A stretch of 64,000 bases of DNA, from contig NZ_JAAZQX010000008.1 of NCBI RefSeq assembly GCF_012371325.1, positions 23,318 through 87,317 of the forward strand, read 5' to 3'. Numbering within the stretch: the first letter of the stretch is position 1; the number at the start of each line of letters is the position of its first letter. Below are positions 41,512 through 51,858 of this stretch, in pieces. This DNA comes from Acinetobacter sp. A2 (lineage in GTDB: Bacteria > Pseudomonadota > Gammaproteobacteria > Pseudomonadales > Moraxellaceae). A program made the translations under genes and the position numbers. Below the pieces are notes generated by a model, which worked only from the letters and a program-made list of their open reading frames with translations, had not been told where the DNA came from and made no database searches.

Positions 41512-41659
41512 AATGCCAATTTCTCCAATCAATAATCCTTAGTTTTAAACTGTTTTTCTCAATATCGGACGTCGTTGTTTGCTTGTTTATGCCCAATATT
41601 GCATCCATTTTCACGAATACAAACCATATATAACGTATTTTGCTTAAAAAACGCTAGTA

Positions 41660-43879
41660 TTATCTTTGAATTAACAGTTTATTTGCTTTTTGATAGCCGC
41701 GTGGTAGGAGCTGACCTTTCGTGCCACGCTTCGCCACATATTTAAGCAAGTCTTCGCCTTTGAGTTTTAATTGTTGCTGTCCTGCAAATACTTGAATTGC
41801 TTCATCTAAATTTAAGGGTAGCATAGACAACAACTGATCTTTTTCTTCAAGTTGTATCAATTTATTACCTTTACCTTTGTTTAAAACTGGCAATTCTGAC
41901 AACTCAATTACCAATAAACGTCCCGCTGAACTGAGCAGTGCAACATGACTGGCTTGTTCAGTCATTTGTAAATTCATCACCGTGGCTTTTTCAGGCAAAG
42001 ATAAGAACGCTTTACCGGCTTTGGCACTGGTATCTAGCTGCTTGGCCTGCGTTTTAAAGCCATAACCTTTGCTGCTGGCGGCTAAAATTTCACTGTCATC
42101 TTCTGCAATCAGTAATTGTTTAAAGCCAACACCACTGGCAGGTGAAAGCTTAGAACTCAGCGGCTCACCTAAACCACGTGCCGATGGCAAGCTATTAATG
42201 GCCAGCGCATAACTGCGTCCTGTATCATCAAGAATATAAACACGCTGATTGGATTTGCCTTGCGCATGACTAAGGTATTGATCACCTGCACGGAAGTTCA
42301 GATTTTCTGCATCCACTTCATGTCCTTTGGCACAGCGAATCCAACCTGCTTCTGACAACACCACAGTCACAGGGTCGGCAGGTAACATATCTTGCTCATT
42401 AATTGCAGTCGCTTCAGCGCGCAATACGATTGGTGAACGACGATCATCACCAAATTTTTTCGCGTCTTCTTTCAACTCATTAATAATCAAATTTTTCAAA
42501 GATTCAGGGTTGGCCAATTGTTCACGAATAATGGCTGCTTTGGCTTCGAGTTCTTCCTGTTCACGGCGAATTTCCATTTCTTCAAGTTTGGCTAAATGAC
42601 GTAGCTTTAACTCTAAAATGGCTTCGGCCTGAATTTCATCAATCCCAAAATGTGACATCAGTTCAGCTTTAGGATGATCTTCTTCGCGAATAATTCGAAT
42701 TACAGTATCAATATCTAAATAGGCAATCAGCAAACCTGCCAAAATATGTAGACGCTTTTCGATTTTATTGAGATGGTACTGCAAACGACGTGTAACGGTA
42801 TTCTTACGAATTTCAATCCATTCCAACAAAATACGACGAATCGACTTCACCTGTGGACGACCATCTGCACCAATCATGTTCATATTGACGCGATAGCTCG
42901 ATTCTAAATCGGTGGTGGCAAACAAATGACTCATCACCGCTTCGGCATCAATACGGTTGGAGCGCAGTACAATCACCAAACGGGTTGGGTTTTGGTGATC
43001 GGATTCATCACGAACGTCACTCACCAATGGCAGTTTTTTTGCCTGCATTTGATCTGCAATTTGGGTAATGATTTTCGAGCCTGAAACCTGATATGGCAGT
43101 TCTGTAATCACGATTTCATTTTTTTCAACGCTGTAAACAGCACGCATACGGTAACTACCACGCCCTGTACTTTGCATTTTTAGCAATTCTTCAGGTGGGG
43201 TAATAATTTCGGCTTTGGTCGGTAAATCAGGCGCAGGAATATATTCTGCGACTTTTTCATCACTCAAATTTGGATTACGAATCAGGGCAATAGTACCTTT
43301 GACCACCTCACGCAGGTTATGCGGTGGAATATCGGTGGCCATCCCCACGGCAATACCTGTGGTGCCATTCAGCAAAATATTCGGCACACGTGCAGGTAAA
43401 TTGACAGGTTCTTTTAAAGAGCCATCAAAGTTATCTTGCCAGTCACAGGTACCCTGCCCCAATTCTGCCAACAACACTTCACTATATTGCGACAGTTTGG
43501 CTTCGGTATAACGCATCGCCGCAAATGATTTAGGATCATCTGGCGAGCCCCAGTTACCCTGACCTTCAATAAAAGGATAGCGATAGCTAAACGGCTGTGC
43601 CATCAATACCATGGCTTCATAACAGGCGGAGTCACCATGTGGATGGTATTTACCCAGCACATCCCCTACGGTACGGGCCGATTTTTTTGGTTTACCGCTG
43701 TGCTTGAGCCCCAGCTCACTCATGGCATATACAATACGGCGCTGAACAGGTTTCAGACCATCACTGATATGTGGCAATGCACGATCCATGATGACGTACA
43801 TGGCATAGTTGAGATATGCACGTTCGGTAAATTCTGCTACGGAACGGTTTTCTGTCGCATGATGCGCAAGGTTTGTCAT
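41660..43879 (-). CDS. parC: DNA topoisomerase IV subunit A
   Basis: Type IIA topoisomerase breakage-reunion subunit that decatenates daughter chromosomes. The catalytic tyrosine is Y124 ([11 protein letters not shown]) and the quinolone-resistance region shows S84 and E88 ([13 protein letters not shown]), the susceptible residues in A. baumannii numbering. The C-terminal domain is short and lacks the GyrA-box, and the length (739 aa) is ParC-like, not GyrA-like. parE is not adjacent. Monocistronic. Confidence 0.94.
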   Translation of the reverse strand: MTNLAHHATENRSVAEFTERAYLNYAMYVIMDRALPHISDGLKPVQRRIVYAMSELGLKHSGKPKKSARTVGDVLGKYHPHGDSACYEAMVLMAQPFSYRYPFIEGQGNWGSPDDPKSFAAMRYTEAKLSQYSEVLLAELGQGTCDWQDNFDGSLKEPVNLPARVPNILLNGTTGIAVGMATDIPPHNLREVVKGTIALIRNPNLSDEKVAEYIPAPDLPTKAEIITPPEELLKMQSTGRGSYRMRAVYSVEKNEIVITELPYQVSGSKIITQIADQMQAKKLPLVSDVRDESDHQNPTRLVIVLRSNRIDAEAVMSHLFATTDLESSYRVNMNMIGADGRPQVKSIRRILLEWIEIRKNTVTRRLQYHLNKIEKRLHILAGLLIAYLDIDTVIRIIREEDHPKAELMSHFGIDEIQAEAILELKLRHLAKLEEMEIRREQEELEAKAAIIREQLANPESLKNLIINELKEDAKKFGDDRRSPIVLRAEATAINEQDMLPADPVTVVLSEAGWIRCAKGHEVDAENLNFRAGDQYLSHAQGKSNQRVYILDDTGRSYALAINSLPSARGLGEPLSSKLSPASGVGFKQLLIAEDDSEILAASSKGYGFKTQAKQLDTSAKAGKAFLSLPEKATVMNLQMTEQASHVALLSSAGRLLVIELSELPVLNKGKGNKLIQLEEKDQLLSMLPLNLDEAIQVFAGQQQLKLKGEDLLKYVAKRGTKGQLLPRGYQKANKLLIQR

Positions 43880-44052
43880 AAAACCTATCGTCCTAAATCA
43901 TTTGTTTTTGTATCAATGGGCTTATGCTAAGTCGCAGTTGCATCCTGCACAAGAGTTAGTACAGATGCTCTGCGACATTTTGTGTCTTATGACTTAAAAA
44001 TATGCATTTTATAAACGATATGCAATTCCAAATAAAATAGGCAAATTGTCTT

Positions 44053-45372
44053 TTATAAACCCATCGACTCTAGCGTTTTGCCTTTGGTTTCTTCACCCAA
44101 TACCACAATCACCACAGCCACGGCCAATAAAACAGCAGTAAACATCATAAAGACATAACTAAAGCCATTTTGCATCACCATTAAGTGAGTGACCACCATT
44201 GGGGCGACAATCCCCCCCACACGCCCAATGGCCGAGGCCCAACCCGAACCAAAAGCACGGATATTGGTTGGATATTGCTCTGGAGTGTAGGTGTATAACA
44301 CGCCCCACGCACCCAAGTTAAAGAATGACATCAGACAACCCCAGAACATGATCATCGCCACACTGTCTGCCTGACCAAAGAAGTAAGCCGAGACTGCACA
44401 CATTCCAATAAAGCCAGCCAAAGTGGCTTTGCGCCCTAATTTTTCGACCAACCATGCGGCAGCAATATAACCCGGGAGCTGTGCCAAAATCATGCCCAAT
44501 ACATATTCAAATGACTGTACGATGCTATAGCCTTGCTGTACCAACAGGCTTGGCAACCATGTAAAAATGCCATAATAGGAATAGACAATACCAAACCAAA
44601 TTAACCACAGCATTAAACTACGGCGGGCGAATGGCCCTGACCATAGCTGGGTAAATGAAATGTGTTGTTTGGCTGCAACAGGCTGAACTTCAATCTGTTC
44701 AATCACCTCTACCCCGCATTGACGCTCAAACTTTTGTACTAAGGCATGTGCTTCGGCAATACGTCCACGGTTAATTAAATAAGGAATCGACTCAGGAACT
44801 TTTTTCCAGATCACCAAGGCATATAAGGCAGGCAAACCACCAATTAAAAATGCCATGTGCCAATCAAATTTTGGAATCACAAAATAGGATACCAATGCCG
44901 CACATAACCAGCCCAAGCCCCAAAAACTTTCCAGCAATACAATAAAGCGCCCACGCACATGCGCAGGAATATATTCACTAACCAAAGTTACGGCAACAGG
45001 AAGCTGCCCACCCAAACCTAAGCCAACAATAAAACGAAATACCAACAACCAAGTTAAATTAGGTGCAAGGGCACAGACTGCAGTTGCCAGACTATAAATA
45101 ACTAAAGTACTGGCAAATACTGTTTTACGTCCAATTTTATCGGCCAGACCACCTGAAAAGACTGCACCAATGGCCATACCTACAAAGCCAATTGACACCA
45201 CCATGCCTTTTTCCGCAGGGGTCATGCTCCAGTCTTCTGCCATTTTTGCCAAAATAAAGGAAATCAGTCCTGTATCCATGGCATCAAACATCCAGCCCAG
45301 ACCAATCACCACCAGAAGGCTATAGTGAAATTTACCAATCGGCAGACGTTGTACACGTGAAACTAAATCCAT
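44053..45372 (-). CDS. MFS transporter, metabolite:H+ symporter type (NiaP-like)
   Basis: 439 aa, twelve predicted helices, with the MFS motif GGLADKIGRKTVF after helix 2, a second copy at EKLGRKATLAG, PESIPYLINRGR in the central loop, and an ending ETKGKTLESMGL as in the sugar/SV2-like symporters. The opening WMFDAMDTG and the SGWASAIGRVGG helix 11 are seen in NiaP (niacin) and aromatic-acid carriers. Substrate is therefore uncertain; niacin is one possibility. No catabolic genes nearby. Confidence 0.75.
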   Translation of the reverse strand: MDLVSRVQRLPIGKFHYSLLVVIGLGWMFDAMDTGLISFILAKMAEDWSMTPAEKGMVVSIGFVGMAIGAVFSGGLADKIGRKTVFASTLVIYSLATAVCALAPNLTWLLVFRFIVGLGLGGQLPVAVTLVSEYIPAHVRGRFIVLLESFWGLGWLCAALVSYFVIPKFDWHMAFLIGGLPALYALVIWKKVPESIPYLINRGRIAEAHALVQKFERQCGVEVIEQIEVQPVAAKQHISFTQLWSGPFARRSLMLWLIWFGIVYSYYGIFTWLPSLLVQQGYSIVQSFEYVLGMILAQLPGYIAAAWLVEKLGRKATLAGFIGMCAVSAYFFGQADSVAMIMFWGCLMSFFNLGAWGVLYTYTPEQYPTNIRAFGSGWASAIGRVGGIVAPMVVTHLMVMQNGFSYVFMMFTAVLLAVAVVIVVLGEETKGKTLESMGL

Positions 45373-45522
45373 AACACACTCTTCAGGTTGGCTAAAAGGA
45401 GGGCTGTGCGGGGCACAGCGGTGTGTTCTATTTTTATACTATGAATACTTATAGAAGGGATAGTCCCCAAAGACCAATCCTATGCGATCAGTCTAAAATT
45501 TAAATTTGAAAATGAAGTAGTC

Positions 45523-46167
45523 TTAGGACTCATCTTTGGATGATGCCGAATGCTCATCATCATCCTGATAAATAAATTTTGGCATTTCCAGACCAAAGTA
45601 AATGGCAATCAAACGCAAGGTAAAGCCAAACACCAAAGTCGCGATCACGGTCAGTTCTAAAGACAGTCCGATTTCAATACATAGCCAATAACAAATGACA
45701 GATACAAAAGAAATACTGGCATATAGCTCACGGCGGAACACCAAAGGCACATCGTTACATAAAATATCGCGCAAAATCCCGCCAGACACACCTGTCAGCA
45801 CACCTGCCACGGCAGATACCACAAAGCCATGCCCCATTTCTAAAGCAATTTGACAACCAATAATGGTAAAGCCAATTAAACCCAAGGCATCTAGTACCAA
45901 GAAAATTGAGCGTAGATGGCGCATCCATTTGGCAATCAGAATCGTGACAAAAGCGGCAATACAGGTCAGCACCAAATATTCAGGATGCTTCACCCAAGTT
46001 AAAGGATAGTGCCCCAACAAGACATCTCGTACCGAACCACCACCCAATGCAGTGACACAGGCAATTAGGGTGACCCCAAACCAGTCCATGCTACGACGCC
46101 CTGCAGACAATGCGCCTGTCATCGCTTCTGCAGTAATGGCAATTAAGTAAATGACCAACAACAACAT
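45523..46167 (-). CDS. trimeric intracellular cation (TRIC) channel family protein (UPF0126)
   Basis: 214 aa, about seven helices with the internal duplication of the family: GGGSVRDVLLG (about residue 42) and SGGILRDILCN (about 128), each the kink of a pore helix. Prokaryotic TRIC homologues conduct potassium; some members have been linked to amino-acid uptake. A charged tail (DDDEHSASSKDES) ends the protein. Gene is single, 65 bp from the YchJ-like gene upstream. Confidence 0.83.
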   Translation of the reverse strand: MLLLVIYLIAITAEAMTGALSAGRRSMDWFGVTLIACVTALGGGSVRDVLLGHYPLTWVKHPEYLVLTCIAAFVTILIAKWMRHLRSIFLVLDALGLIGFTIIGCQIALEMGHGFVVSAVAGVLTGVSGGILRDILCNDVPLVFRRELYASISFVSVICYWLCIEIGLSLELTVIATLVFGFTLRLIAIYFGLEMPKFIYQDDDEHSASSKDES

Positions 46168-46231
46168 GGACTTGCCCTTCTTTCACTAGGCCAATAGATG
46201 CGCGTTATGATAAGCGAAAACCAAATAAAAG

Positions 46232-46699
46232 TTATAAAAATTGCGCACAACATTGCTTAAATTTTTTACCCGAACCACAAATACATGGCTGTTTCATGGT
46301 TGGCTGTTGCCCTGTGGTCGGGTCTAGAAAATACCAGCGTGCCTGATATTGCACAAAATGGGAAATTTCGTGGTGAACCTGTACCTGTTTAGCATCATGG
46401 TAATGCGCTTTAAACTCTACTTGTGCATGGGTTTTGTCCAGCTTTTCATTGCTGCTCAACACTTCCAATTTCAACCATTGATTTGACCAACTCCAATCTG
46501 CAATCGCAGCTACATCTAGGCTGGCCTGCTGCCCCAGCGCAGTCGTCTGTACAATATAATCAATCTGCTGCAAGGCAAATGCACTATAGCGTGAACGCAT
46601 CAACTGGGTTGCTGTGGTCGCATGCCTTTGCCCCACATGTAAAGGCTGACAGCACTGTTGATAATTCCCTTGCCCACATGGACATGCCAAATCACTCAT
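46232..46699 (-). CDS. YchJ family protein with two SEC-C zinc motifs
   Basis: 155-aa protein with a zinc motif at each end: CPCGQGNYQQCC at residues 6-17 and CICGSGKKFKQCC near 139-151. Between them lies an NTF2-like fold with TQLMRSRYSAFALQ, the YchJ signature. Function unknown; SEC-C motifs occur in SecA and bind zinc. The palindromic element at 46731-47039 lies just upstream and may carry or disturb its promoter. Confidence 0.82.
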   Translation of the reverse strand: MSDLACPCGQGNYQQCCQPLHVGQRHATTATQLMRSRYSAFALQQIDYIVQTTALGQQASLDVAAIADWSWSNQWLKLEVLSSNEKLDKTHAQVEFKAHYHDAKQVQVHHEISHFVQYQARWYFLDPTTGQQPTMKQPCICGSGKKFKQCCAQFL

Positions 46700-46730
46700 A
46701 GAAAATTCCAGAAATTCATCTCAATAATAG

Positions 46731-47039
46731 GGTCTGTTGACACTTCGTCTATGTTTGCGGCATGAGAGATATATCTCGCAAGGTTTTTTAGCTGATATAA
46801 GGCATGGAGCAGGAAATTTAGTCATTCTAAATGACTGGCACATAACGCAATAGCTGCAAAAAATATGCTCGCCCCCTTGCGCAGCAAACAAAGCAGTGCT
46901 TTGTTTTTGCTCATGTGGCTAAAACTTTCTCAGATTGCGTTATGAAACTTGGCAATAGTCTCGCTATTCCCTGCGTTTCATGCCTGATCTACTCAGTTTT
47001 AGCCTACAGCGCAAGCCATTTATGAAATGTCAACAGACC
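46731..47039. mobile_element. 309-bp palindromic MITE-like element
   Basis: Non-coding element with terminal inverted repeats GGTCTGTTGACA(C/T)TTC at both ends. Nested inside are CATAACGCAAT (46841-46851) / ATTGCGTTATG (46934-46944) and a central AACAAAGCA-g-TGCTTTGTT (46887-46905). Each arm also has its own hairpins, GAGATATATCTC at 46766-46777 and AGTCATT-cta-AATGACT at 46820-46836 on the left, and a 5-bp stem AATAG/CTATT near 46954-46968 on the right. The arms are diverged copies of each other. No transposase frame and no clear target-site duplication. Identity as a MITE is inferred. Confidence 0.6.
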
Positions 47040-47106
47040 TCAAATAGCCTGACGATGCAGGCTATTTTAACGGAAGCACAAGACTGAAATACAGCTAAGT
47101 CAAGGC

Positions 47107-48690
47107 TTATGATGTACTTGAGGGCTCTTGCTGAATCAGATGGACTTTTTCAATTTTATGTCCATCCATAGTCACGACTTCAAATATATATCCATCGGAT
47201 AACAGTTTTTCACCATTTTCAGGCAAACGCCCCAAATGGAACAGAATATAACCCGACAAGGTTGAATACTGCTCGCTTTCATCCACCAAATCACGCCCAA
47301 GCAATAAAGAAACATGGCGAATATCGGTGGAGCCATCTAGCAGCAAGGAACCATCTTCCAGACTTTCGGCATGCGCATCTATGGTGTCTTCATCAGGGAA
47401 TTCACCTGCAATGGCTTCCAGAATATCAATAGGAGTTGCTACTCCTTCAATAGAACCATATTCATTCAGCACAATTGCCATTTGTAACGGCGCTTGACGC
47501 AGTTGTTCCATCACCATCAATACCTGTGCATTTTCATGCACAATCACAGGTTCACGCAGATGTGTTTCAAAATCCAGCACACCAGTTTCAATGTACTGAT
47601 TCATCACTTTATGGGTCAGTACAATACCCGAAATATTGTCTAATTCACCACGTGCCACGATCACTCGTGAATGGGTCATACTCAATAACTGGCTACGAAT
47701 AGAAGCTTCGTCTTCATCTAAATCAATCCATTCTAGCTCGGGACGTGGCGTCATCACTGACTTTACAGGACGTTCAGATAAACCCAATACCCCTTGCACC
47801 ATGACACTATGATAGACCCCATTTTCTGCATCAAAGACTTCATCGGCAAAGGCGCGCGTGGCCAACACATCTTCATTCACATGGCTGCTTTCTGTGGTGT
47901 TTTGGCTTTTTCCGCCCAACATGCGCATCACCGCAGAAGCAGTACGGTAGCGTAAATCAGTCGTAGTCACAGTTTTTTCCTGATTTCTGCGGATGGTTTG
48001 GTTCAGGAATTCAATCATCACCGAGAAGCCAATCGCGGCATATAAATAGCCTTTTGGAATGTGATAACCAAAGCCTTCAACCACTAAGGAGAAACCAATC
48101 ATCATCAGGAAGCACAGGCATAGAATCACCACTGTCGGATGCTTATTGACAAAGTCCATCAGTGCTTTGGAAGCCCACAGCATAATGCCAATTGCGATGA
48201 TCACTGCAATCATCATGACAGATAAATGCTGCACCATGCCCACAGCGGTAATCACGCTATCGAGTGAGAAAACGGCATCTAACACCACAATCTGCACAAT
48301 CACCATCCAAAAAGTGGCGTGCACAGGGTTTTCTTCTTTTAATGCAGGTTTGCCTTCAATACGTTCACGCAGTTCCATGGTGCCTTTAAAGAGCAGGAAC
48401 ACACCACCAAACAGCAGAATCAGGTCACGTCCAGAGAAAGGATGTTCAAAAATATGGAACAGTGGTTGGGTCAGCGTTACCACCCACGCAATAGAAGCAA
48501 GTAAAATCAGCCGCATGCCCAAGGCAAGGATCAGCCCCACGACCCGTGCCGTATTGCGTTGTTCTGGTGGAAGTTTTTCAGCCAAAATGGCAATAAAGAC
48601 TAAGTTATCAATACCCAGTACAATTTCGAGCACGATCAGCGTTAATAGACCCACCCAAGCTGCAGGGTCAGACATCCATTCAAAGATCAT
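47107..48690 (-). CDS. TerC family membrane protein with CBS and transporter-associated domains
   Basis: 527 aa. The N-terminal TerC domain (about residues 1-230, eight helices) has acidic residues within helices, [13 protein letters not shown] and [17 protein letters not shown], typical metal-coordinating sites. Then come two CBS domains (about 290-420) and a CorC/HlyC-like C-terminal domain (about 430-520). The architecture matches E. coli YoaE. TerC relatives export manganese in several bacteria; here that is inference. The ATG at 48690 has AGGAGAAG upstream; the frame continues to 48729. Confidence 0.87.
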   Translation of the reverse strand: MIFEWMSDPAAWVGLLTLIVLEIVLGIDNLVFIAILAEKLPPEQRNTARVVGLILALGMRLILLASIAWVVTLTQPLFHIFEHPFSGRDLILLFGGVFLLFKGTMELRERIEGKPALKEENPVHATFWMVIVQIVVLDAVFSLDSVITAVGMVQHLSVMMIAVIIAIGIMLWASKALMDFVNKHPTVVILCLCFLMMIGFSLVVEGFGYHIPKGYLYAAIGFSVMIEFLNQTIRRNQEKTVTTTDLRYRTASAVMRMLGGKSQNTTESSHVNEDVLATRAFADEVFDAENGVYHSVMVQGVLGLSERPVKSVMTPRPELEWIDLDEDEASIRSQLLSMTHSRVIVARGELDNISGIVLTHKVMNQYIETGVLDFETHLREPVIVHENAQVLMVMEQLRQAPLQMAIVLNEYGSIEGVATPIDILEAIAGEFPDEDTIDAHAESLEDGSLLLDGSTDIRHVSLLLGRDLVDESEQYSTLSGYILFHLGRLPENGEKLLSDGYIFEVVTMDGHKIEKVHLIQQEPSSTS

Positions 48691-49024
48691 CTGTTCTTCT
48701 CCTGAATATCTAAAGCTGAATACGCCCAAAACGTATCCTGTATTGAAGCTAACTTGGCTTGCCTTTGCAGGCTTGACATCACATTAAAAAATATTCGTTC
48801 GGTGCGACTACTGCCACTGTCCATGACGATTCTATAGTTGTAAGACAAGCCTTGAGTATAGGAAAGTTTGCGCTGAGATTCATCCCCTTTTTTAGATGCA
48901 GCGCTGCTGTGTCACGGTAGAATCACAAATCTTTGCAAATTGAAAAGAAACGATCTGCGGGATTGTCATATTTCGGGACTAAGCTAGAGCCAAGAAAAAG
49001 AACATGTTATGGTGAAGAAAATAA
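48691..49024. other. divergent intergenic region between the TerC-family and LOG genes
   Basis: About 330 bp containing the two promoters. A small hairpin GCCT-gcaa-AGGC lies about 75 bp before the TerC start. I looked for a yybP-ykoY manganese riboswitch ahead of the TerC gene and did not see its conserved core. Nothing else recognised. Confidence 0.5.
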
Positions 49025-49645
49025 ATGAATAGCGTATCTAGAATGACCCAATATATGAATAATCCCTCTCCTCAGACGACTCAACCCTTGGTTGCCTTGT
49101 ATTGCGGCTCACGTGCTGGCAATAACCCGATTTATCAGGAAAAAGCAGTGCAATTGGCCAGAAAGCTGGCAGAACAAGGTTTTGGTATGGTCTATGGCGG
49201 TGCGAGTATTGGTTTAATGGGGCTGGTTGCAGACACTGTCGTGCAACATGGTGGACAAGCTGTAGGGGTCATTCCTGAGTTTATGCTGGATTATGAAATT
49301 GCCCACAGTAATTTAACTGAATTACACGTGGTTAAAAGTATGCATGAACGCAAGGCGATGATGGCAGAGCGTGCCAGCGCCTTTGTAGCCTTGCCAGGTG
49401 GTTTAGGGACTTTTGAAGAGATTTTGGAAATTGCCACTTGGGGGCAATTGAATCAACACCAGAAACCGATGATTTTATATAACGTAAATGACTTTTATGA
49501 TGCCCTGATTCAGCAGTTAGATCATGCCGTACACGAGGGTTTTTTACCACCGCAGCACCGTGCCAAACTGATTGTTTGTAATCATTCACATAAAATTATT
49601 AATGCACTGAAAAACTTAGATTCACCACGTCATTTTGTGGGTTAA
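49025..49645 (+). CDS. LOG family protein (cytokinin riboside 5'-monophosphate phosphoribohydrolase-like)
   Basis: 206 aa, Rossmann-like fold with the family motifs VYGGASIGLMG (about residue 60) and the catalytic PGGLGTFEE (about 121), plus the substrate lysine-arginine region MHERKAMM. LOG proteins release the base from nucleoside 5'-monophosphates; bacterial housekeeping roles are not fully known. Possible starts at 49025, 49043 and 49055 cannot be separated by ribosome-binding site. Followed by a strong terminator. Confidence 0.85.
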   Translation: MNSVSRMTQYMNNPSPQTTQPLVALYCGSRAGNNPIYQEKAVQLARKLAEQGFGMVYGGASIGLMGLVADTVVQHGGQAVGVIPEFMLDYEIAHSNLTELHVVKSMHERKAMMAERASAFVALPGGLGTFEEILEIATWGQLNQHQKPMILYNVNDFYDALIQQLDHAVHEGFLPPQHRAKLIVCNHSHKIINALKNLDSPRHFVG

Positions 49646-49683
49646 AGCGATTTATCTTTTAGCTCATTACTGCCCAAAAATTT

Positions 49684-49709
49684 AAGCGAGTCATAGACTC
49701 GCTTTTTTT
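49684..49709 (+). terminator. intrinsic terminator after the LOG gene
   Basis: Perfect AAGCGAGTC / GACTCGCTT stem, ATA loop, followed by a T7 tract counted from the stem's end. Confidence 0.9.
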
Positions 49710-49735
49710 CTGTTTTTTAAGGTGTTATTTACTCA

Positions 49736-49765
49736 ATAAAAAAGAGAGCATCGCAATGCTCTCTT
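49736..49765 (-). terminator. intrinsic terminator of the choice-of-anchor I gene
   Basis: Perfect 10-bp stem AAGAGAGCAT / ATGCTCTCTT with a 4-base loop; on the minus strand it runs into a T6 tract. Confidence 0.88.
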
Positions 49766-49783
49766 CAGTTTGTATTTCAGCTT

Positions 49784-51676
49784 TTACTCAATTAATTTAA
49801 TTTGGTAAACCGCTGTCGTACCACTGACTTCATTACCTACGACCAAAAGAGGCTTACCATTTGGTGAGTCTTTGGCTGCAATAAAGGTTAAGCCTTCAGG
49901 GCCGAGGTTCGAATTTTCAACCGTAACAGCATTACCTTCCGCATCGAAAGATGAACGAGTTTCACCAAACTTACGATCATTAAAATATTCAACAAAGAAA
50001 GGCTGGGTTGGTTGGGTAATGTCATACACCATAATGCCCCCCATACGCTCCAATCCAATAAAAGCAAAGGTTTTTTGACCAATTTTACCTAAAGTAATAC
50101 CTTCAGGTTCAGGTCCTTTATTGTCACTACGATCATCGACTTTTAATTCATCATGATTAGTATTAAAATATTCTGGAAATAATTCAGCAGTTATGTGCTC
50201 AAAGTCATTTTTCGAGTCCCAAACAATTTGTTTGGTTTTAGGATCTACAATACTAAATGAACGACCACCATAGGCATAAAGTTTGTCATAGGTCATTAAA
50301 CCATCGCTATCTAGTACAGGCTCACCATTTTCATCTTTCTTGTAACCTTGCGTCCAAGTAATCGTTAAACGCCCCAATTGTGAATCTTTAATCAAATTAT
50401 CTGCACAGACTTCATTGGTATCAGTCGTGGTACATGTTTTAAATACGCTTGAATCAAGCTTTGCACCTTTAACGCCAGACTTTAATAAACGTAAATGTGC
50501 AGCATAATCGCCATTGGTACGAAAGCCTTTACTATTAAATAAGTGTTTAACACGAATTTCTTCTGCATAACCTTGAGTTAGATCATCTGTACCAAAATAT
50601 AAGTCTTCATCAACCAACCATTCACGTGCATCACCTTCATTTGCAGTGACCAAATAGCTTTGTCCATTGGCTTGGTATTGTGCAATTGCATCTGGCATAT
50701 ACATGCCGTATAAACCTGGCCAAGCCTGAATATTAATCATTCCTTCATCTTTAGCACAGGCTGTAATCGTATTTCCGTTATGGTCTTGTTTACCTACAAC
50801 ACAATCACGATCGCCAGCATCTAAAGCATTTTCAGCTAAGCCAAAGTCTTTATAGCCCAACGGGAAAATATCGACCACTTGGTCTTGAACCAAATCAATC
50901 ACAGCAATCGCATTATTTTCTTGTAAGCTTGCCCAAGCAGTTTTACCATCATCACTCACGGCGATATATTCAGGTTCTAAATCTTGCGCAACAGTCGCAT
51001 TTGGACCAAAGATACGCACGCCCGCATCTAATAATTCCTGCTTACGTGTATTCCATGCCTGAAAATCTGCAGTTCTTACCGTAGGCTTAGCAATATCCGT
51101 CAAATTAATAATACTGATGGAACCTTCTGGATCAATGGCGTAGCCCTCATTTGGCTCACCTTCATTGGCAACCAAAACTTTTTTTCCATCTGGGGTAAAA
51201 GTTAGCATATCAGGCAATGCACCAACTTCAACTTTGCTGATAAAACTCAGGTCTTTAGCCTTAAAGAATGCCACGATGCCTTTATCAGTTTTAGGTGTCG
51301 CCTGAACGGCTAAAGCCACAATACCTTGATGTACCGCTACACTATTCACTTCAGAATTCGCCAAATGAGCCTTGGCATCTAAGCTATCAAGCTTAACAGG
51401 TGTATTTGGATTGGTTAAATCGAGTACATCAACCACACCATTTTTAGCATTCACAACAAATAAACGTTTGCTTTGAGCATCATAAGCAGGGATTTCCGCT
51501 GCACTCGCACCAAAAACTTGTGCATCGTATATCCCTAAGCGCTCCAAACTAATTGTTGTTGGTGTATCTTCAACAACTTCTTCAACTTTTACTGGAATAG
51601 GATCGTTATCATCGTTACATCCCACCATCCCCACAGACAATAAAGCCAACATTAATGCAGAAATTTGCGTTTTCAT
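49784..51676 (-). CDS. choice-of-anchor I-like beta-propeller lipoprotein
   Basis: 630-aa exported lipoprotein: signal sequence with lipobox MVGC (Cys20) followed by an acidic stretch. The mature part is a repeat-rich beta-propeller (blades such as KRLFVVNAKNGVVDVLDL, ISIINLTD, NAIAVIDLVQD, VANEGEPNEG) as in the choice-of-anchor I or mesenchyme-specific surface glycoprotein family, which often sits near phosphatases. VTANEGDAREW and GPEGLTFI are characteristic. The substrate is unknown. Codon use looks native. Single gene. Confidence 0.8.
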   Translation of the reverse strand: MKTQISALMLALLSVGMVGCNDDNDPIPVKVEEVVEDTPTTISLERLGIYDAQVFGASAAEIPAYDAQSKRLFVVNAKNGVVDVLDLTNPNTPVKLDSLDAKAHLANSEVNSVAVHQGIVALAVQATPKTDKGIVAFFKAKDLSFISKVEVGALPDMLTFTPDGKKVLVANEGEPNEGYAIDPEGSISIINLTDIAKPTVRTADFQAWNTRKQELLDAGVRIFGPNATVAQDLEPEYIAVSDDGKTAWASLQENNAIAVIDLVQDQVVDIFPLGYKDFGLAENALDAGDRDCVVGKQDHNGNTITACAKDEGMINIQAWPGLYGMYMPDAIAQYQANGQSYLVTANEGDAREWLVDEDLYFGTDDLTQGYAEEIRVKHLFNSKGFRTNGDYAAHLRLLKSGVKGAKLDSSVFKTCTTTDTNEVCADNLIKDSQLGRLTITWTQGYKKDENGEPVLDSDGLMTYDKLYAYGGRSFSIVDPKTKQIVWDSKNDFEHITAELFPEYFNTNHDELKVDDRSDNKGPEPEGITLGKIGQKTFAFIGLERMGGIMVYDITQPTQPFFVEYFNDRKFGETRSSFDAEGNAVTVENSNLGPEGLTFIAAKDSPNGKPLLVVGNEVSGTTAVYQIKLIE

Positions 51677-51858
51677 AAATTACTCGTCATTTTTCTAAAT
51701 GCACCCAACTTACAAACTCAAAGTGAATAATCCGTGACAGGTAGATGACGATTTCATGGCATTTTTTTGAATTTTCAACACTTTTCATGTTTTTTGAGGT
51801 TCTGCCCGTGTATCACTGAAATGGTTTAAACTAAGCCAAATGCCCATTTCCCCGAGTT

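Noticed and set aside
46700..47106. Intact insertion sequence
   Set aside because: Only 309 bp with no transposase frame; at most a non-autonomous element.
48146..48787. Long plus-strand open frame (213 codons)
   Set aside because: Antisense shadow of the TerC-family gene.
48691..49024. yybP-ykoY manganese riboswitch before the TerC-family gene
   Set aside because: A short GGGGATGAA stretch is present but the conserved three-way core is not visible.
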